Position numbers and translations under genes: made by a program
Shown: one piece after another, positions 43,181-53,200 of the stretch
Layout of the letters: each line of letters starts with the position of its first letter
How positions within the stretch are numbered: the first letter of the stretch is position 1
The notes under the pieces: model-generated
What the model was told of the DNA's origin: nothing
Seen by the model: only the letters and a program-made list of their open reading frames with translations
Database searches by the model: none
Origin: Vibrio crassostreae
GTDB lineage: Bacteria > Pseudomonadota > Gammaproteobacteria > Enterobacterales > Vibrionaceae
Assembly (NCBI RefSeq): GCF_024347415.1
Contig: NZ_AP025477.1
Span: 558,001-622,000 of the forward strand
Direction of reading: 5' to 3'
Length of the DNA stretch: 64,000 nucleotides

Positions 43181-44404
43181 TTAGCCCAAAGACGGTAATA
43201 GGCCTACTGATATAAGGATTTGAATGGCAATGATAAATACGCCAATGCTACCCGCTAAAAATAACGCTTTGCTTCCACCCAACACCTGGTAAGTCGCTTC
43301 AGTACCATGAGATTTTACCGAGAAATCTGTGTAGCGAACTTTGTATACCATTACGGTAGGTAGAAGAATCGCCAGCACTGAAAGTGCAATCGCAGCATAA
43401 CCCAACGCCATGATAAAACCTTGTGGGTAAAACAGGGCGAAGCCTAAAGGCGGTAAGAAGGTGATAACAGCGGTTTTAACGCGCTTTGCACTGCCTAGTT
43501 TTTTGCTTAGCGAGTCACCCATAAATTCGAATAGACCTAAGCTCACGCCAATAAATGAGGTAAGAAGAGCAAGGTCAGCGAACACGCCTACGATTACGCT
43601 TAGATTTGATTGATGAACGGTTTGCGAAAGCGAAACTAAAAGTGCACCCAAGCTTGTGTCTGACAACAGTTGTTCTTGGCTTACTACGCCCAAAGTGACG
43701 CTCTGCCAGAATACGTAGATAACCAGAGGTAGCGCAGAACCAACAATCATTACCTTGCGTAGAGAGCGAACGTCGCCATCTAGGTATCGAACGATCGATG
43801 GGATGCTGCCGTGGAAACCGAAAGAGGTGAACACAACCGGGATAGCTGCAACAATCAGACCTTGTTGTAAAGGCATGCTCAGCAAGTATTGAGAAGTGAT
43901 GTTAGGCGCTAGGAAGCTCAGTACCAGAACCATTGCAACCAGCTTCAAGCCAAATAAAACGCGGTTAACTTTATCGACACTGTGTGTACCAATCGTCACA
44001 ACGCCTGCAACCAGCAGGGTAAATAGAAGGGTCGTGATTTGGCCATTGAGTTCAATGCCCGCGATATCGGAAATACGTTGGTTAAACTGAGCACCACCAC
44101 CCGCAATGTATGCAGCGCATAAAGCGTAAAACAGAAACATCACTGCGAAGCTCGCAATCCATTTTCCTTTCGTCCCTAAAATTGTATGAGCTAAGGTGTG
44201 TAGGGTTGCATCAGATTCTGCGAATTGGTGAAGCTCGACCATTAATAAGGCAGTGAATGCCATTAAAGCCCACAAACCCAGCATTAAGAAAAGTGAAGTT
44301 GAAAAGCCAATACCTGCAGAAGCAAGTGGAAGAGCGAGCATGCCAGCACCAATCGTTGTGCCTGCAATGATCAAAGTACTACCAAAAACCTTTGATTTAT
44401 TCAT
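43181..44404 (-). CDS. tyrP: Aromatic amino-acid permease of the HAAAP family (TyrP-like)
   Basis: A 407-residue inner-membrane transporter with about 11 transmembrane helices. The HAAAP signature GSTLIIAGTTIGAGMLALPLASAG is at the N-terminus; FTSFGFHGSIPSIVRYLDGD is the conserved central segment. Members are TyrP, Mtr and TnaB, which import tyrosine or tryptophan with protons. The sequence and an exact TyrR box upstream favour tyrosine (TyrP); Mtr cannot be fully excluded. Monocistronic. Confidence 0.88.
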   Translation of the reverse strand: MNKSKVFGSTLIIAGTTIGAGMLALPLASAGIGFSTSLFLMLGLWALMAFTALLMVELHQFAESDATLHTLAHTILGTKGKWIASFAVMFLFYALCAAYIAGGGAQFNQRISDIAGIELNGQITTLLFTLLVAGVVTIGTHSVDKVNRVLFGLKLVAMVLVLSFLAPNITSQYLLSMPLQQGLIVAAIPVVFTSFGFHGSIPSIVRYLDGDVRSLRKVMIVGSALPLVIYVFWQSVTLGVVSQEQLLSDTSLGALLVSLSQTVHQSNLSVIVGVFADLALLTSFIGVSLGLFEFMGDSLSKKLGSAKRVKTAVITFLPPLGFALFYPQGFIMALGYAAIALSVLAILLPTVMVYKVRYTDFSVKSHGTEATYQVLGGSKALFLAGSIGVFIIAIQILISVGLLPSLG

Positions 44405-44851
44405 TGTATATAATTCTTTACGTTAGGGTGTGTTTTCATTGTAATTCTTCTAGCTTAAGCGCATAAACCCAAAGAATATCTCGATTTTAAAGTATTCTGA
44501 TTGAGTTTAATTCCAAATGCAATATCTAATGTAATTAAAAATATGCACTGTAAATATTAATTTACACGCATTTGAGGGTTAGGTGTTGAAAAGGGAGAAG
44601 CAAACGTTTGACCATGATCTGCTTCAAAATTTGTAGAGTAATCAGTTGTACTTGGTGTAAGGTGGCAGTACATATGTCGTTCGCGTATACCCCTTTAGCG
44701 TAAACAAGCGCTAATGATCGCGAGTAGCTTCAAGCTATAAATATGGAATGGGTAGAGTAGAGTGCGTTCATCAAAGTGACATAATATAAGTCCAAGATGG
44801 TGCACTAGTTAACAGGACATCATGTCCACACCAAGGAATAGAGGGGGCACA
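44405..44851. other. Intergenic region between tyrP and the 42-aa gene
   Basis: No credible gene. Contains a TyrR box (44549-44566), a weaker adjacent half-match (TGTAAT...TATGCA, 44529-44546) and a CAAACGTTTG palindrome at 44601-44610 that resembles the core of a PurR box. The rest is unremarkable and AT-rich. Confidence 0.5.
44549..44566 (-). promoter_or_regulatory. TyrR box upstream of tyrP
   Basis: TGTAAATATTAATTTACA is an exact match to the TyrR consensus TGTAAA-N6-TTTACA. It is centred about 150 bp upstream of the permease start, with a weaker box-like sequence next to it on the gene-proximal side. This arrangement of a strong plus a weak box is typical of TyrR control of tyrP and aroP-type genes. 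Confidence 0.8.
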
Positions 44852-44980
44852 ATGAGTGACCAATCTTATAATGACGAAAGTCTTGAGTTGTTAGATGCTA
44901 TGGAAATTGGCATTGACTTGTCTGACTATGAACAGACAGTTAAACAATTAGCAGAAGAACTTTTCAAATCTTCCAACTAG
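44852..44980 (+). CDS. 42-residue acidic protein
   Basis: A short frame, MSDQSYNDESLELLDAMEIG followed by IDLSDYEQTVKQLAEELFKSSN, with a very strong GAGGGGG ribosome-binding site 6 nt before the ATG. Strongly acidic (about 11 Asp/Glu against 2 Lys) and predicted mostly helical. No family was recognised. The good translation signal and clean amphipathic character argue that it is real. It lies between divergent tyrP and acpH and is too short for routine gene calling. Confidence 0.6.
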   Translation: MSDQSYNDESLELLDAMEIGIDLSDYEQTVKQLAEELFKSSN

Positions 44981-45078
44981 GGTTTTCCTTAGTAAAGGTT
45001 TTTTAGTTCAATGTTCTCAAATTAGACAATTCTTAGACTGAGCAAATCTCATTCGCTCACACGTCATACCAAAACTAT

Positions 45079-45148
45079 CCTCATTAAAGTTCGCGAAGAC
45101 AAACGAGTACGTTTACCATGTTACTTAGTTCTCGATACTTTAATGAGG
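45079..45148 (+). promoter_or_regulatory. Long-range hairpin over the acpH ribosome-binding site
   Basis: CCTCATTAAAGT (45079-45090) is perfectly complementary to ACTTTAATGAGG (45137-45148). The GAGG of the latter is the acpH ribosome-binding site, 4 nt before the ATG at 45153. Within the 46-nt loop, AAACG and CGTTT form a second small stem. The leader can thus hide the initiation region in a branched structure. Confidence 0.6.
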
Positions 45149-45152
45149 TTCA

Positions 45153-45764
45153 ATGAACTTTCTTGCACACCTTCACATCGCCAAGCACTGTAACAGCAAT
45201 TTAGCAGGTAACCTGTTGGGTGATTTTGTGAAAGGCAACCCCAATAAACAGTATTCGGATTCACTCTCTGACGGCATTAGGCTTCATCGATTTGTTGATA
45301 GCTATACTGATCGTCATGATGTTTCTCGCTCTGCAAAATCTCTCTTTTCAGACCAAACACGACGCTTTGCGCCTATCGCACTCGATGTATTTTGGGATCA
45401 CTGCTTAGCCAATCATTGGGCTCAGTTCTCGCAGCAGACATTAGAACGTTTTTGTTTCGATAGCCATGAGCAGATCTTTGAAAATCAAGAGCCACACTGG
45501 CCAGAAAATTTCGTTATGGTTCATCAGAAAATGGCTGAGCATAGATGGTTAGAGAGCTATCAAGACATGTCATCAATCGAGGTGGTATTGCAGCGAATGG
45601 CTTTGAGAAGACCAAAGCTCGGTATGCTCGAGGCATGTTACGATGATCTCGAACGTCACTATGATACGTTGCAGTGTCACTTTTATGAGCTTTATCCCAA
45701 TGTTTTAGAAGAAGCGAAGCAGTTTAATGCGCTTCAAATGAAGAAAAATCAAAAGGAAAGGTAA
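45153..45764 (+). CDS. acpH: Acyl carrier protein phosphodiesterase
   Basis: A 203-residue HD-superfamily-like hydrolase that removes the phosphopantetheine group from holo-ACP. Conserved segments: NFLAHLHIA at the start, NLLGDFVKG, GIRLHRFVDSYTD, and FAPIALDVFWDHCLANHW, with His/Asp residues likely binding a metal. Length matches the family (about 195). The next gene, rhlE, begins 57 bp downstream on the same strand without an intervening terminator. The ribosome-binding site is within a 12-bp stem. Confidence 0.92.
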   Translation: MNFLAHLHIAKHCNSNLAGNLLGDFVKGNPNKQYSDSLSDGIRLHRFVDSYTDRHDVSRSAKSLFSDQTRRFAPIALDVFWDHCLANHWAQFSQQTLERFCFDSHEQIFENQEPHWPENFVMVHQKMAEHRWLESYQDMSSIEVVLQRMALRRPKLGMLEACYDDLERHYDTLQCHFYELYPNVLEEAKQFNALQMKKNQKER

Positions 45765-45821
45765 ACAGCGTAATGCAGGTTTGCTACAATCCGCGCCTAT
45801 TTAATCTTTGAGCATCATACT

Positions 45822-47093
45822 ATGTCTGAATCTACTAAATCTTTTAACCAACTAGGATTGTCTGAGCACCTTCTTGCTACGCTATCAGAGCTTAACTTTA
45901 CGGCTCCAACCAGTGTTCAAGAACAAGCGATTCCATTGGTATTAGAAGGCAAAGATGTACTGGCGGGTGCTCAAACGGGTACGGGTAAAACGGCTGCGTT
46001 TGGTTTACCGATTATTCAAAGGTTAATCGAGACGAAAGACAACGTTATTCCAAACCCGAAGCTCGTTCGTGCGCTTGTATTAGTACCAACTCGTGAATTG
46101 GCACAGCAGGTGTTTGATAACTTAACTAGCTACGCAAAGGGCACCGACATCAAAGTTGTGGTGGCTTACGGCGGCGTTAGCATGAAGGTTCAAACTGATA
46201 ACCTACGTGGGGGCGCTGATATTCTTGTTGCGACGCCTGGTCGTCTTATTGACCATATGTTTACTAGGAACATCATGTTGAGCCAAACGGAAGTGCTGGT
46301 GCTAGACGAAGCTGACCGTATGTTAGATATGGGTTTCATGCCTGACATCAAACGTATTCTTTCTCGCATGAATGACGTTCGTCAGACGCTGTTCTTCTCT
46401 GCAACGTTTGATAACAAAATCAAAGCGATTGCGCATCGTATGATGCAGAAGCCAAGTGAAATTCAAGTTACGCCAAAAAACAGCACCGCTGAAACCGTAA
46501 CACAGATGGTTTATCCGGTAGATAAGTCGCGAAAAAGTGAATTATTGGCGTATTTGATTGGTTCAAAAAACTGGCAACAAGTGTTGGTGTTCACAAAGAC
46601 TAAGCAGGGCACCGACGCTCTCGTTAAAGAGCTTAAGTTAGACGGTATTAAAGCGGCGTCAATCAATGGTGATAAGAGCCAGGGTGCGCGTCAAAAAGCA
46701 TTAGACGATTTCAAATCAGGCAAAGTTCGTGCGTTGATCGCAACCGACGTAGCAGCTCGTGGTATTGATATCCAGCAGTTAGAACAAGTTGTAAACTATG
46801 ACATGCCATACAAAGCTGAAGATTACGTTCACCGTATCGGACGTACTGGTCGCGCAGGTAACAGCGGTTTAGCGATTTCGTTGATGAGTCAGGATGAAGC
46901 TTACTTATTGGGTGACATTGAGCGACTGCTTGATACGCGCTTGCCTCAAGAGTGGCTAGAAGGCTTTGAACCTAGCCTAGAAAAAGATCTAGCACCAGAT
47001 CGCGGTGGTCGCAGTAAGAGTCGTTCATCAGAAAAACGTAAGATGAAAGCAAAGCTTAAAATTCACCAAAACCGCGGTAAAGCACGTCGTTAA
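45822..47093 (+). CDS. rhlE: DEAD-box ATP-dependent RNA helicase RhlE
   Basis: A 423-residue RNA helicase. The Q motif (FNQLGL...TSVQEQAIP) precedes motif I AQTGTGKT at 50-57, PTRELAQQ, motif II DEAD at 162-165, motif III SAT at 193-195 and, in the second RecA domain, DVAARGID and HRIGRTGRAG. A short basic C-terminal tail (RKMKAKLKIHQNRGKARR) replaces the long tails of other RhlE proteins. RhlE proteins act in ribosome maturation and RNA turnover. Likely co-transcribed with acpH; ends at a strong terminator. Confidence 0.95.
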   Translation: MSESTKSFNQLGLSEHLLATLSELNFTAPTSVQEQAIPLVLEGKDVLAGAQTGTGKTAAFGLPIIQRLIETKDNVIPNPKLVRALVLVPTRELAQQVFDNLTSYAKGTDIKVVVAYGGVSMKVQTDNLRGGADILVATPGRLIDHMFTRNIMLSQTEVLVLDEADRMLDMGFMPDIKRILSRMNDVRQTLFFSATFDNKIKAIAHRMMQKPSEIQVTPKNSTAETVTQMVYPVDKSRKSELLAYLIGSKNWQQVLVFTKTKQGTDALVKELKLDGIKAASINGDKSQGARQKALDDFKSGKVRALIATDVAARGIDIQQLEQVVNYDMPYKAEDYVHRIGRTGRAGNSGLAISLMSQDEAYLLGDIERLLDTRLPQEWLEGFEPSLEKDLAPDRGGRSKSRSSEKRKMKAKLKIHQNRGKARR

Positions 47094-47132
47094 CAAACTG
47101 GAACATGCTCCAGTTTAAAATTCTATACATAT

Positions 47133-47175
47133 AAAAATGCGCCGTTACAGTTGGCTCTGTAACGGCGCATTTTTG
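47133..47175. terminator. Bidirectional terminator after rhlE
   Basis: ATGCGCCGTTACAG and CTGTAACGGCGCAT form a perfect 14-bp stem around TTGGCT, flanked by A5 and T5. It can serve both rhlE and the convergent TetR gene. Confidence 0.96.
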
Positions 47176-47220
47176 TTTCAAGTAAATCAATTTATGACCA
47201 ATGCAGATAAAAATACTGGG

Positions 47221-47970
47221 TTAATTATGTTCTTGATTGCACTTCCATACACAGGGCACTTCGTAAATCAGTTCTTCTAAGCTAGTTGGGTTTAGCACCC
47301 ATTGCTCTTCGATTCTAAATTTACTTACCATTTGTGAGTTGAATAGTTGCCAATGCTTGATTAAGGACTCTTCGGGGGAGGTGACCATGTCGCCTTCATT
47401 CCACGTACTCTCCATGAACGGTGTTAGGCACACCGCGGCGTTAGCGTAAATGATCATTTGCCATTTTACTTCGTAAATGTTGATCAGATTCTCTGGATTA
47501 GCGTCGTTATATTGTTTTGCCAGTCCATTAATTTCTTTCTCAACATCACCAACATTGTCGATAAAATAATCAACCAAGTTATCTTCTTGACGAACAGAAT
47601 CTGAGATTAGCTGCATTGGTCTGCGTGAATGAATCATGTTGGTGAAAAGGCGCATACTAAACAAATAGATAGAGATGTTTGGTGCAATGTCTTTTGGCAG
47701 CTCTTCCATGATTTTACTGATGTAAGACTGAAAATAATCGTGTAAACAATCACTTATTGCATGCCATATCTTCTCCTTACTACCAAAATGGTGGCGGATA
47801 AGGCTATGGGATACACCTGCCTTTTCACTGATGTTTCGCAGTGATACACGATCATAACCACAGTCACAGAACATATCCGCAGCAACACTCATGATCAGAA
47901 AACGCGTTTCTTCAGCGTCTTTCGCACTTCTTCTACCTTGTTTCTTTTCAGTCATCTTCATTTCACACAT
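47221..47970 (-). CDS. TetR-family repressor of the adjacent RND pump
   Basis: A roughly 249-residue TetR regulator. The DNA-binding domain is at about residues 20-70 (VAADMFCDCGYDRVSLRNISEKAGVSHSLIRHHFGSKEKIW). The C-terminal helical ligand domain is long and family-specific. Divergent from a three-gene RND pump operon, with paired inverted operator-like repeats over the pump promoter. Three in-frame ATGs (47970, 47961, 47955) are possible starts; the AGG before the first supports 47970 only weakly. Predicted to repress the pump until it binds a pump substrate. Confidence 0.9.
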   Translation of the reverse strand: MCEMKMTEKKQGRRSAKDAEETRFLIMSVAADMFCDCGYDRVSLRNISEKAGVSHSLIRHHFGSKEKIWHAISDCLHDYFQSYISKIMEELPKDIAPNISIYLFSMRLFTNMIHSRRPMQLISDSVRQEDNLVDYFIDNVGDVEKEINGLAKQYNDANPENLINIYEVKWQMIIYANAAVCLTPFMESTWNEGDMVTSPEESLIKHWQLFNSQMVSKFRIEEQWVLNPTSLEELIYEVPCVWKCNQEHN

Positions 47971-48018
47971 TTACCTGATTACCACATTCTACACTGTTTT
48001 CCTTAAAATAAAAAATAC

Positions 48019-48081
48019 TGCACAGGTGGAAAGTAAAGCTTGAGAATTCTTTAATATTAAATATACTGCCCACCTGTGTAA
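48019..48081. promoter_or_regulatory. Paired inverted operators and promoter of the RND operon
   Basis: TGCACAGGTGGAAAGTAAA (48019-48037) and the complement of TATACTGCCCACCTGTGTA (48063-48081) share T-N-CACAGGTGG-N2-AGTA-N-A in opposite orientation. A good sigma70 promoter reads rightward between and within them: -35 TTGAGA (48040-48045), 16-bp spacer, -10 TATACT (48062-48067), the -10 overlapping the second operator copy. The layout fits repression by the divergent TetR protein. Confidence 0.7.
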
Positions 48082-48111
48082 TAAATCATAATAATTAAAC
48101 GGAGAGACATC

Positions 48112-49200
48112 ATGCTGTCCAATTTGTCTATTCAAGCCAAGACGGGTAAGCAGATAGGAGTGGCGTTTGCTGCACTATTACTCGCAGGCTCTTTGACCGG
48201 ATGTAATAAGGTTCAGTCAGAAGAAACGGTTCAAGTCGTTAAACCCGTCAAGCTATTTGAGATCCCTCAGCAGACGGATATCGCGCTTGATAGCTTTATC
48301 GCAAAAGTGGATGCGACCGACCGTGCCGCGCTTTCATTCCAAGTGGGTGGAGATATTGAAACGTTCTCTGTTCGTATGGGACAAGAGGTGAAGAAAGGTC
48401 AAGTACTCGCTGTGCTAGATGCAACGGACTACCGTATTGCGGTTGATGCAGCACAAGCCAAATTTGATCTGGCGAACAGCCAATACAAGCAAGCGTCAGA
48501 GTTGTACTCGAAGAAGCTTGTAAGCACGGATTACTACGACCAAGCCGTAAACACCTTTACTGCCGCTGAAGTTGAGTTGGACCAAGCACAAACAAACCTT
48601 GGTTACACCACATTAGTTGCTCCATTCGATGGCGTGGTATCGATGGTGTTTGGTAAGCAATACCAGTTAATCGCTGAAAAGCAGCCGGTACTTAATATTT
48701 TGAATCACAGCGAGATGGATGTGACTTTCTCGATTCCTGTATCAAAGCTTGAAGACCGCTCTATCCAAGATTTAACTAGCTCAAACATGTGGGTTGTGAT
48801 GGATAGCCACCGCGGCATTCGTATCCCAACGCGTTTTAAAGAGATCTCAACGCAACCAGACGAAGACACCAACAGCTACCAAGCGGTTGTGTCTATCGAA
48901 AAACCTGAAGGTATTAATCTGCTTTCTGGTATGACGGCACAAGTTGAAGTTCAGAAAAATAAGTCGGACTACGGTATTGGCATTGTTGATTCAGCTTGGT
49001 TAAGCAAAGAAGCAGACCACGGTGAACTGTGGCGTTACAACCCAGAGTCTCAATTGATTTCTAAAGTACAAGTCACTCTTGATGAACAAGGAATGGTTAT
49101 TGAAGGCCTGTCTTCTGGCGATTTAATCGTAGAAGCGGGTGTCGGTGTGTTATCTGATGGGCAACAAGTAAAAGCTTGGTTACGTGAGGGCGGTATTTAA
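48112..49200 (+). CDS. RND pump periplasmic adaptor lipoprotein 1
   Basis: A 362-residue membrane fusion protein of the AcrA/HlyD type. The signal peptide ends in a lipobox (LTGC, Cys near residue 31), so it is anchored to the inner membrane. A lipoyl half-motif (ALSFQVGGDIETFSVRMGQEVKKGQVLAVLD), a coiled-coil hairpin with repeated Ala/Leu/Gln (about 100-150) and the second lipoyl half (LGYTTLVAPFDGVVSMVFG) are in the standard order. GGAGAGAC precedes the ATG. First gene of the pump operon; its stop and the next gene's start overlap (TAATG). Confidence 0.93.
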   Translation: MLSNLSIQAKTGKQIGVAFAALLLAGSLTGCNKVQSEETVQVVKPVKLFEIPQQTDIALDSFIAKVDATDRAALSFQVGGDIETFSVRMGQEVKKGQVLAVLDATDYRIAVDAAQAKFDLANSQYKQASELYSKKLVSTDYYDQAVNTFTAAEVELDQAQTNLGYTTLVAPFDGVVSMVFGKQYQLIAEKQPVLNILNHSEMDVTFSIPVSKLEDRSIQDLTSSNMWVVMDSHRGIRIPTRFKEISTQPDEDTNSYQAVVSIEKPEGINLLSGMTAQVEVQKNKSDYGIGIVDSAWLSKEADHGELWRYNPESQLISKVQVTLDEQGMVIEGLSSGDLIVEAGVGVLSDGQQVKAWLREGGI

Positions 49201-50255
49201 TGAACCTTTCCAAATTATCAGTTGTGGTTGTATCTGCGTTATTGCTTCAAGCGTGTAACAGTGAAACAGTTCACCGTGAGCAACCTTCACTTTTGGTATC
49301 GACCTTTGAAGTTGCTGCACCACTGACTGATCAATTCAGAAGTTTTAACGGACAGGTGATGCCTGCTGAACTCACACCATTGGCATTTAAGCTTGCTGGT
49401 GAGATTCAACAAGTATTGGTTGAAGCCGGTGACAATGTAGAAAAAGGTCAGCTATTGGCGACCTTAGACAACGCGACATACCTTCAAGATCTGACAGACG
49501 CTAAATCTCAATTCAAATTAGCGAGCAAGCAACTGGCGCGTGGTTCTGAGATGTTTGACAGCAAGATGTTGTCGCAATCAGAACACGATCAATTGACCGC
49601 TAACTACAAACTGGCATCGGCTAATTTGGCTGCGGCAGAGCGTAAGCTGAGTTACACAGAGCTTTTAGCGCCACTTTCTGGAACGGTTTCAACGGTTGAT
49701 AAGCAACGCTTTGAAAACACGACACCGGGTGAAACGCTTCTTAGCTTGTATCAGAACGATAAGGTGTATGTGCGAATTCAAGTATCAGATTCGATCTTAG
49801 CGTCTATAAGCCCAGATATGCGTTCGAACAGCTATCGACCTAACGCAACCTTTGGCGGCCACTCTGGAAAATACCCTCTGACGTATCTAGAGCACACCAG
49901 TGAACTGCACCCGCAATCTCGCACCTACGAGTTTTGGATGCAGATGCAACAACCAGAAAGCGAAATTCTGCCGGGTACCAGCGTTACGGTAAATGTCGAT
50001 ATGGCGAAAGCGGGCCTGAGTGATGTTCAAGGTTACCAGTTGCCAATGACGACTCTACAAGCAGGTGCTGAAGCGAACCAATTTTACGTGTGGAAGATGG
50101 AAGATGGCCAAGCTTACAAAAGCGAAGTTGAAGTCGACAAGATCAGCGGCCAAGGCGCACTTATCGCGCATGGCGTTGAACAAGGTGAGCTACTCGTAAA
50201 TTCGAATCTAAGAAAACTCCGTGACGGAATCAAATTGTCAGGAAAAGCAGAATGA
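49200..50255 (+). CDS. RND pump periplasmic adaptor lipoprotein 2
   Basis: A second adaptor, 351 residues, with its own lipobox (LLQAC, Cys19). Same domain order as its upstream partner: lipoyl half (LAFKLAGEIQQVLVEAGDNVEKGQLLATLD), coiled-coil hairpin, second lipoyl half (LSYTELLAPLSGTVSTVDK), beta-barrel and membrane-proximal domains. Overlaps the upstream gene by one base and the downstream permease by four (ATGA). Operons with two different adaptors and one permease are a minority RND type; the two may form a hetero-hexamer. Known in Vibrio (VexIJK or VmeTUV type, from memory); which one this is cannot be said. Confidence 0.93.
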   Translation: MNLSKLSVVVVSALLLQACNSETVHREQPSLLVSTFEVAAPLTDQFRSFNGQVMPAELTPLAFKLAGEIQQVLVEAGDNVEKGQLLATLDNATYLQDLTDAKSQFKLASKQLARGSEMFDSKMLSQSEHDQLTANYKLASANLAAAERKLSYTELLAPLSGTVSTVDKQRFENTTPGETLLSLYQNDKVYVRIQVSDSILASISPDMRSNSYRPNATFGGHSGKYPLTYLEHTSELHPQSRTYEFWMQMQQPESEILPGTSVTVNVDMAKAGLSDVQGYQLPMTTLQAGAEANQFYVWKMEDGQAYKSEVEVDKISGQGALIAHGVEQGELLVNSNLRKLRDGIKLSGKAE

Positions 50256-53200
50256 ACATCGCAGAATATTCAATAAAGAACAAAGTAATCAGCTGGCTGT
50301 TTCTAGTCATTTTGGGCATTGGCGGTGTGACGTCTTTTGGTAATCTATCCCGTTTAGAAGACCCAGCTTTTACCATTAAAGATGCAATGATTATTTCAAC
50401 TTACCCTGGCGCTACGTCAATGGAAGTTGAGGAGGAACTGACTTATCCCCTTGAGAAAGAGATAAGACAGCTCCCTTATATCGACAAGATCACTTCGACC
50501 TCGTCGAATGGCATGTCTCAAATTATGGTCAGCATGAAGATGGATTACGGTCCAGACGAGCTACCACAAATCTGGGATGAAATGCGTCGTAAGATCAACG
50601 ATCTACAGCCAACGCTACCAAGTGGTGTCAACTCAGTTCAGATCATTGATGATTTTGGTGACGTATTTGGTGTGATGATCATGCTGACTGGTGATGGCTA
50701 CGATTATGTCGAGCTAAAGCAGTACGCAGATTACTTAACGCGTGAAATCGAACTAGTCGATGGTGTGGGCAAAGTAAGCATCGCGGGCGACCAACAAGAG
50801 CAATTGTTTGTTGAGATGTCACTGGAGCGTTTAGCGGCGCTTAACCTAGATATGTCGACGGTAACGTCACTGTTAGCGCAACAAAACAGTGTGGTGTCGG
50901 CAGGCGAGGTGATGTTGAATGGCCAAAGCTTAACGATCAAACCTAACGGCACGCTGAGCACAGTTGAAGAGCTAGAAAACCTGATCATTCATGGTCGTGA
51001 TACGGGTAACCTGATTCGCTTGAAAGACGTCGCTGAGGTTACTCGCGGTATCCAAGAAAAACCGGGTAATGTATTAACTTACAACGGTAAACCAGCGATC
51101 AACCTAGGCATTGCGTTCTCTTCAGGCGTAAACGTCGTTGAGATTGGTAACGCGCTAGATGCGGAGCTAGACCGATTAGAAAGCATTAAACCTGCCGGTG
51201 TAGAGCTGAACTACTTCTACAACCAAGCGCAAGAAGTAGACAAATCAGTGGCTGACTTCCTAATCAGCCTAGTAGAAGCCGTTGCTATCGTTATCATCGT
51301 ACTGCTTTTTGCAATGGGCTTACGCAGTGGTTTGATCATTGGTTTGGTACTGCTACTGACGGTATTCGGTACGTTCATTCTTATGGACTACAACGATGTC
51401 GAACTGCACCGTATCTCGCTAGGTGCCTTGATCATCGCACTCGGTATGCTGGTGGACAACGCGATTGTTGTCGTTGAAGGTATTTTGGTTGGCTTGAAGA
51501 AAGGTAAGACCAAACTTCAAGCAGCAAAAGACATCGTGACACAAACACAATGGCCACTATTGGGCGCGACCATTATTGCTATTACCGCTTTTGCGCCGAT
51601 TGGTTTATCGAAAGACGCGACAGGCGAGTTTATGGGCTCACTGTTCTGGGTATTGTGTTTCTCATTGTTCTTAAGTTGGGTTACGGCACTAACACTAACG
51701 CCATTCCTTGCTGAGATGTTGCTAAAAGAAGAAGACAAGGTCGATGAAAACGAAGACCCTTACAAAGGTATCCTGTTTGTTGTATTCGGCGCGTCTCTGA
51801 AATTAGCATTGCGCTTCAGATGGTTAACGGTAGTGAGCATGATTGCTCTGCTAGCTGCATCAATTGTTGGTTTTGGTATGGTGAAGCAACAGTTCTTCCC
51901 GCCATCAAACACACCGATGTTCTACGTCGACATGTGGATGCCAGAAGGTACCGATGTTCGTGAAACGATCAAGCAGACTGAGAAGGTTGAAAGCTACATT
52001 CGTCAACAAGACGACGTAGAGTTTGTAACCACAACGGTTGGGCAGGGCATGCAACGTTTCGCTCTGACGTACCAACCAGAGAAAAGCTACGAAGCGTACA
52101 GCCAGTTACAAGTAAGAACCACTGACCGTGACACCATGTTTAAGGTTCTGGCGGAGTTAGACAAAAACCTAGCGAATGAATTTGAGCAACCGACGTTCCA
52201 GTTCAAACTTATTGAATTTGGTCCGTCACCGGCTTCAAAGATTGAAGCGCGTATTATCGGTGCTGACCCTCAAGTATTGCGTAGCATTGCAGTTGAAGTA
52301 GAAGATGTCTTACTTGCCGATCCAGGCTCACGAAATGTTCGTCACGATTGGCGTGAACGCACCAAAGAGCTAGTGCCACTGTTTAACGAATCAAAGGCAC
52401 GTCGCCTTGGCATTTCAAAAACTGATTTGTCTGAGACGTTACAAATGGCGTTCGGCGGTTACAACATCGGTTTACTGCGTGATGGTACTCATATGTTACC
52501 TATCGTTGCGCGTTTACCTGAAGAAGAGCGTTTTGACTTTGAATCACTGAACAATGTGAAGATTTGGAGCCCATCGCTACAAACTTACATTCCGGTTGAG
52601 CAAGTGATTGATGGTGTAGAGCTTCAATGGTCTGAACCACTGATTCAACGTCGTGACAGAAAGCGTACGTTAACCGTACTGGCTGACCACGATGTACTTG
52701 GTGATGAAACGCCAGCAAGCTTGTTTGCTCGTGTGAAACCAAAGGTAGAAGCATTAGACCTACCAGAAGGCTACAGCATCAGTTGGGGTGGCGAATACGA
52801 AAGCTCAAAAGACGCACAAGAATCTCTATTTGGTTCACTGCCAATGGGTTACTTGCTGATGTTTATCATCACTATGCTTCTGTTTAACTCGCTTCGTAAG
52901 CCACTTGTGATTTGGTTTACGGTACCACTTTCTATCATTGGTGTTTCGATTGGTCTGTTAGGAACTAATATGCCATTCAGCTTCACGGCGTTCTTGGGCT
53001 TACTAAGTCTAAGCGGCATGATCTTGAAAAACGGTATCGTACTGCTTGACCAGATCAACACTGAACTATCAACAGGTAAAGACCCATATTTGGCGGTTGT
53101 CGACAGTGCGATTAGTCGTGTACGACCGGTATCTATGGCAGCATTGACGACTATCTTGGGTATGATTCCTTTGGTATTCGATGCATTTTTCGGCTCGATG

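Noticed and set aside
44601..44610. CAAACGTTTG palindrome upstream of tyrP as a PurR site
   Set aside because: Core matches, but the outer bases of the consensus do not, and there is no purine link for a tyrosine permease.
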